Origin: Gammaproteobacteria bacterium
GTDB taxonomy: Bacteria > Pseudomonadota > Gammaproteobacteria > Pseudomonadales > Halieaceae
Length of the DNA: 29,547 bases
Assembly: GCA_002748505.1 (NCBI GenBank)
Contig: PDSN01000041.1
Location: 1-29,547 of the forward strand
Direction of reading: 5' to 3'
This document shows, piece by piece, positions 26,402 to 29,547 of the stretch. The notes beneath the pieces are model-generated. The model was not told the origin of the DNA, did no database searches, and was given only the letters and a program-made list of their open reading frames with translations. Position numbers and translations under genes: made by a program. The number at the start of each line of letters is the position of its first letter. Position 1 is the stretch's first letter.

Positions 26402-27979
26402 ATGACGCAGTTATTACCGCGCCTTGTGTCAGAGCAGGCTAAACTGACTCCGCAGGCGACGGCTTTGGTTTGTAAAGACCGCAGTGTTACATATCGGCAG
26501 TTACAGGACAGCATCGCTGCTGTTGCCGCGGGTTTGTTGCAATGCGGGCTTGGGCGCGGCGAGCGCGTCGCGGTATTTCTGCCTAAGGTGCCCGAAACTG
26601 TGTTTGGTTTTTTTGGTGCAGGACTTTCCGGCAATGTTTTTGTGCCGGTAAACCCTGTGCTGAAACCACAACAGGTTTCCTATATTCTGAAAGACTGCCA
26701 GGTTAAGGTGCTGATAACATCCAGCGTGCGTTTAAAACCGCTGGCGGAGTCCCTTAGAAACTGCCCGGATTTACTGGCGGTGGTGGTTGTTGAAGATACA
26801 GTTCCGGATATTGACGGTTTGAATGTCATTGCCTGGCCGGATTTTGTTGGACAGGGGCAGGATGTGCCGCCCTGTCCTTCCATCGATGCGGATGTGGCCG
26901 CCATTTTTTACACTTCCGGTTCCACCGGCAACCCCAAGGGGGTGGTACTTTCGCATCGCAATATGGTCTGCGGTGCGCACAGTGTGGCCAGTTATCTGCA
27001 CAACACCGCAGATGATAAATTGCTCGCGGTGCTGCCCTTTAGTTTCGACTACGGTTTCAGTCAGTTGTCTACGGCGTTTTCGGTCGGTGCGACCGTGGTA
27101 TTGATGGATTACCTGTTGCCGCGGGACGTGATAAAGGCAGTGGTACGCGAGGGCATTACCGGTCTCGCGGCGGTGCCGCCACTTTGGAATCAACTGGCAC
27201 CACTGGATTGGCCGGAGCAAGCGCGCAAAACCCTGCGCTATATTACCAACAGCGGTGGTGCTATGCCTCGGGCGACCACCAGGCGCCTGCGTGAGTGCTT
27301 GCCTGATACTCAGGTGTATTTGATGTACGGTTTGACCGAAGCGTTTCGTTCGACCTATCTGCCCCCAGAGGAGTTAGATAACAGGCCGGACTCCATGGGT
27401 AAGGCCATCCCCAACGCCGAGGTGATGGTGGTGCGCCCCGATGGCAGCCTGTGTGATGATGATGAGCCGGGCGAGCTGGTGCACCGCGGTTCCCTGGTGG
27501 CGCTGGGCTATTGGAATGACCCCGTCAAAACCGCCGAGCGTTTTAAGCCCACGCCTGGGCGTGAGTCCGGTCTGGTGCTGGAGGAGCTGGCGGTGTGGTC
27601 CGGCGATCAAGTGCGCCGCGATAGCGAAGGCTATCTGTATTTTATCAGTCGCATGGATGACATGATTAAAACCTCGGGTTATCGGGTCAGCCCCTCCGAG
27701 GTGGAAGAAGCCTTGTACGAGCTGCCGACCCTGGCCGAAGTAGCGGCCATGGGGCTTTCACACCCGATGCTCGGGCAGGCCATCGCTGTGGTAGCCACTG
27801 GTGAAGGTTTGACAGAGGATATGCTGATCAAGCACTGCCGCAAGCAATTACCCAGTTATATGGTGCCCCAGCGGGTGTTTATTATTGACGATATGCCCCA
27901 CAACCAAAACGGAAAAATTGATCGCAAGCTTCTGTCTACGCGTTATCAGGACTTGTTTAAGGAGCCCTCCAGTGAGTAA
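26402..27979 (+). CDS. Acyl-CoA ligase (AMP-forming), exosortase A system-associated
   Basis: A 525-residue member of the ANL superfamily, which activates a carboxylate as acyl-AMP and passes it to CoA or to a carrier protein. The P-loop AIFYTSGSTGNPKGVVLSHRN lies at about 168-188, the YGLTEAFRSTYLPPE motif A5 follows, then SGDQVRRDSEGYLYFISR, the hinge DDMIKTSGYRVSPSEVEEAL and the catalytic K505 in NQNGKIDRK. All are intact. The Shine-Dalgarno AAGGA precedes the ATG. It overlaps the decarboxylase by eight bases. With the downstream decarboxylase and acyl carrier protein it forms the trio found beside exosortase A loci, where substrates are unknown. Loading of the carrier protein is the likely job. 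Confidence 0.93.
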   Translation: MTQLLPRLVSEQAKLTPQATALVCKDRSVTYRQLQDSIAAVAAGLLQCGLGRGERVAVFLPKVPETVFGFFGAGLSGNVFVPVNPVLKPQQVSYILKDCQVKVLITSSVRLKPLAESLRNCPDLLAVVVVEDTVPDIDGLNVIAWPDFVGQGQDVPPCPSIDADVAAIFYTSGSTGNPKGVVLSHRNMVCGAHSVASYLHNTADDKLLAVLPFSFDYGFSQLSTAFSVGATVVLMDYLLPRDVIKAVVREGITGLAAVPPLWNQLAPLDWPEQARKTLRYITNSGGAMPRATTRRLRECLPDTQVYLMYGLTEAFRSTYLPPEELDNRPDSMGKAIPNAEVMVVRPDGSLCDDDEPGELVHRGSLVALGYWNDPVKTAERFKPTPGRESGLVLEELAVWSGDQVRRDSEGYLYFISRMDDMIKTSGYRVSPSEVEEALYELPTLAEVAAMGLSHPMLGQAIAVVATGEGLTEDMLIKHCRKQLPSYMVPQRVFIIDDMPHNQNGKIDRKLLSTRYQDLFKEPSSE

Positions 27980-29222
27980 GAAACCCGCTCGGCATGTGCC
28001 GATGAATCAGTTTGCGGTGGTCGATAAGGTCTTGCAGGTTGGCGGTGTGCCCATCGACAGGCTGGCCAATCGCGTGGGACAAACGCCTTTTTACGCTTAT
28101 GACCGGCAGTTGCTGAGTCAGCGAGTCGCCCAGTTGCGCGAGCAGTTGCCAGATGCCGTGCATCTGCACTACGCAATGAAGGCCAATCCCATGCCCGCTG
28201 TGGTGCAACACATGGCGGGTTTAACCGATGGTTTGGATGTGGCCTCCCTGCGCGAAATGCGTGTCGCCCTGGACACTGGCATCGCGCCGCGGGATATCAG
28301 TTTTGCCGGCCCCGGCAAGGGCGACGATGAACTGCGCGCCGCTGCGGCTGCGGGCGTGATTGTCAATTTGGAATCCGCTTCGGAAATGGAGCGCCTTGCC
28401 GCGATAAGCCGCGAAGATGGCGTGCGCGCACGGGTCTCGGTGCGGGTGAATCCGGATTTTGAGCTAAAAACTTCGGGTATGAAAATGGCTGGTGGCGCCA
28501 AACCCTTTGGGGTGGACGCCGAGTTGGTACCAGCACTGCTAACCCGTATCGGTGAGCTTGCTGATGCCCTGGATTTCCAGGGCTTTCATATTTTCTCTGG
28601 TTCACAAAACTTAAAGCCAGAAGCTTTAATTGAAGCGCAGAGCAAAACCTTTGAGTTGGCGGTGCAATTGGCTGCCTATGCACCCTGTCCGATTACCTGG
28701 CTAAACATCGGCGGGGGATTCGGTATCCCCTATTTTCCCGGCGAAAGTCACCTCGACCTTGCCCCCGTGGCAGAGAATTTACAGCGTCTGCTCGATCAGT
28801 ACCAGCCCCAGTTGCCGGAGGCGGAAATTGTGATTGAGCTCGGTCGTTATCTGGTGGGTGAGGCCGGTGTCTATGTCTCCAAAGTGGTCGATGTTAAGGA
28901 ATCCCGCGGGCAAACTTTTGCGGTGTGTAATGGCGGTCTGCATCATCATTTGTCGAATTCGGGCAATTTCGGCCAGGTGATTCGCAAAAACTATCCCGTG
29001 TGTATCGGCAATCGCGTGGGCAATGGGGCCGAGGAGGTCTTAGATGTTGTGAATGCAGTGGGCCCTCTGTGTACCCCGCTGGATATACTGGCGGATAAGT
29101 ACCCGCTGCCCGACGTGCAGGTGGGTGATCTGCTAGTGGTGTTTCAGTCCGGTGCTTATGGCTTTACCGCCAGTCCGCATTTGTTTCTATCCCACGCCCC
29201 GCCGGTAGAGGTTCTGGTTTAG
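27972..29222 (+). CDS. PLP-dependent decarboxylase, exosortase A system-associated
   Basis: A 416-residue fold type III (alanine-racemase-like) PLP enzyme related to diaminopimelate and ornithine decarboxylases. The PLP lysine is K70 in HYAMKANPM. The C-terminal YVSKVVDVKESRGQTF and NGGLHHHLSNSG belong to the second domain, and glycine-rich NIGGGFGIPYF binds the phosphate. I start at GTG 27972 because AAGGAG stands seven bases before it; the ATG at 28002 is ten codons later and has no comparable site. It overlaps the ligase stop by eight bases, giving translational coupling. The substrate is not known, but an amino acid giving an amine that could be carried on the ACP is a reasonable guess. 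Confidence 0.92.
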   Translation: MSKKPARHVPMNQFAVVDKVLQVGGVPIDRLANRVGQTPFYAYDRQLLSQRVAQLREQLPDAVHLHYAMKANPMPAVVQHMAGLTDGLDVASLREMRVALDTGIAPRDISFAGPGKGDDELRAAAAAGVIVNLESASEMERLAAISREDGVRARVSVRVNPDFELKTSGMKMAGGAKPFGVDAELVPALLTRIGELADALDFQGFHIFSGSQNLKPEALIEAQSKTFELAVQLAAYAPCPITWLNIGGGFGIPYFPGESHLDLAPVAENLQRLLDQYQPQLPEAEIVIELGRYLVGEAGVYVSKVVDVKESRGQTFAVCNGGLHHHLSNSGNFGQVIRKNYPVCIGNRVGNGAEEVLDVVNAVGPLCTPLDILADKYPLPDVQVGDLLVVFQSGAYGFTASPHLFLSHAPPVEVLV

Positions 29223-29317
29223 ACATAATGTAATGATTTACGAAATCACCAGCCCGTGCTACTCAAGCGGGGTTGGAACTGGCAAAATAGCCGCCTTTTA
29301 CGTATAGGATAAACCCT

Positions 29318-29547
29318 ATGAGTTTACAAGATGAGATTATCCAGATCATCGACGATGTGCTGATGCTCAATGGCCAGACCGATGATTTTGACGCTGATAC
29401 CGGCTTGCTCGGCGCGATTCCCGAGTTTGATTCCGTTGCCGTGGTGTCTCTGGTGACGGCGCTTGAGGAAGAGTTTGGTGTGGCCTTTGACGACGATGAG
29501 CTGAACGCCGATGTGTTTGCCACTGTGGGCAGCCTCACGGTTGTTGT
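29318..29547 (+). CDS. Acyl carrier protein, exosortase A-associated (3' end outside window)
   Basis: Seventy-six codons of an open frame starting MSLQDEIIQIIDDVLMLNG, preceded by AGGA eight bases before the ATG. S39 in IPEFDSVAVVSLV is the probable phosphopantetheine attachment site, in the usual D-S-(L/V) setting at the start of helix 2. The protein is acidic (LEEEFGVAFDDDELNAD), as carrier proteins are. The frame is still open at the window edge and only a few residues are likely missing. The 95-base gap from the decarboxylase includes a weak CCAGCCC/GGGGTTGG hairpin (29249-29276) without a T-run. It would be loaded by the ligase two genes upstream. Confidence 0.88.
   Translation, partial: MSLQDEIIQIIDDVLMLNGQTDDFDADTGLLGAIPEFDSVAVVSLVTALEEEFGVAFDDDELNADVFATVGSLTVV

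Noticed and set aside
1..29547. tRNA or rRNA genes, CRISPR arrays, complete insertion sequences, phage genes or defence systems
   Set aside because: None was seen; long gaps are few and all coding regions are explained by the genes listed.

Overview
The window is about 29.5 kb of moderately GC-rich, densely coding bacterial DNA. The gene order rpsU-yqeY-dnaG-rpoD with tsaD divergent from it, the long-form LeuA, and the protein sequences point to a gammaproteobacterium. A marine, Cellvibrionaceae-like organism is my best guess; there is no 16S gene in the window to confirm it.

Region 1 (1-5375) is core. The 3' end of leuA converges on a bidirectional terminator with the macromolecular-synthesis operon on the minus strand (rpsU > yqeY > dnaG > rpoD). 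A good sigma-70 promoter with a GC-rich discriminator lies upstream of rpsU.

Region 2 (5376-11900) is mostly core metabolism: tsaD, overlapping folB/folK, a pentapeptide-repeat protein, a DUF1622 membrane protein, a GlpD-like FAD dehydrogenase and adenosine kinase. It contains two copies of a short inverted-repeat (MITE-like) element. One fills much of the rpsU/tsaD intergenic region. The other supplies the last codons and stop codon of glpD.

Region 3 (12007-29547) starts with PBP1b (mrcB) and then becomes a surface-polysaccharide locus of the exosortase A-associated type. On the plus strand, after mrcB, come an unusual ATP-grasp/low-molecular-weight tyrosine phosphatase fusion and a membrane-anchored alpha/beta hydrolase. 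A minus-strand operon (26153 down to 17047) encodes an O-antigen-ligase-like membrane protein, a family 2 glycosyltransferase, a 1,202-residue exported dihaem protein, a Wzx-type flippase, a sulfotransferase and a polysaccharide pyruvyl transferase. Divergent from it, on the plus strand, are an acyl-AMP ligase, a PLP-dependent decarboxylase and an acyl carrier protein (cut by the window edge), the usual trio next to exosortase A genes. No exosortase, PEP-CTERM protein, Wzc-type kinase or polysaccharide export porin lies inside the window; they would be expected to the right.

Taken together, region 3 probably makes and exports an acidic, sulfated and possibly pyruvylated polysaccharide. The most unusual items are the large dihaem protein, whose hydrolase-like N-terminal domain lacks its nucleophile serine, the ATP-grasp-phosphatase fusion, and the inverted-repeat elements.
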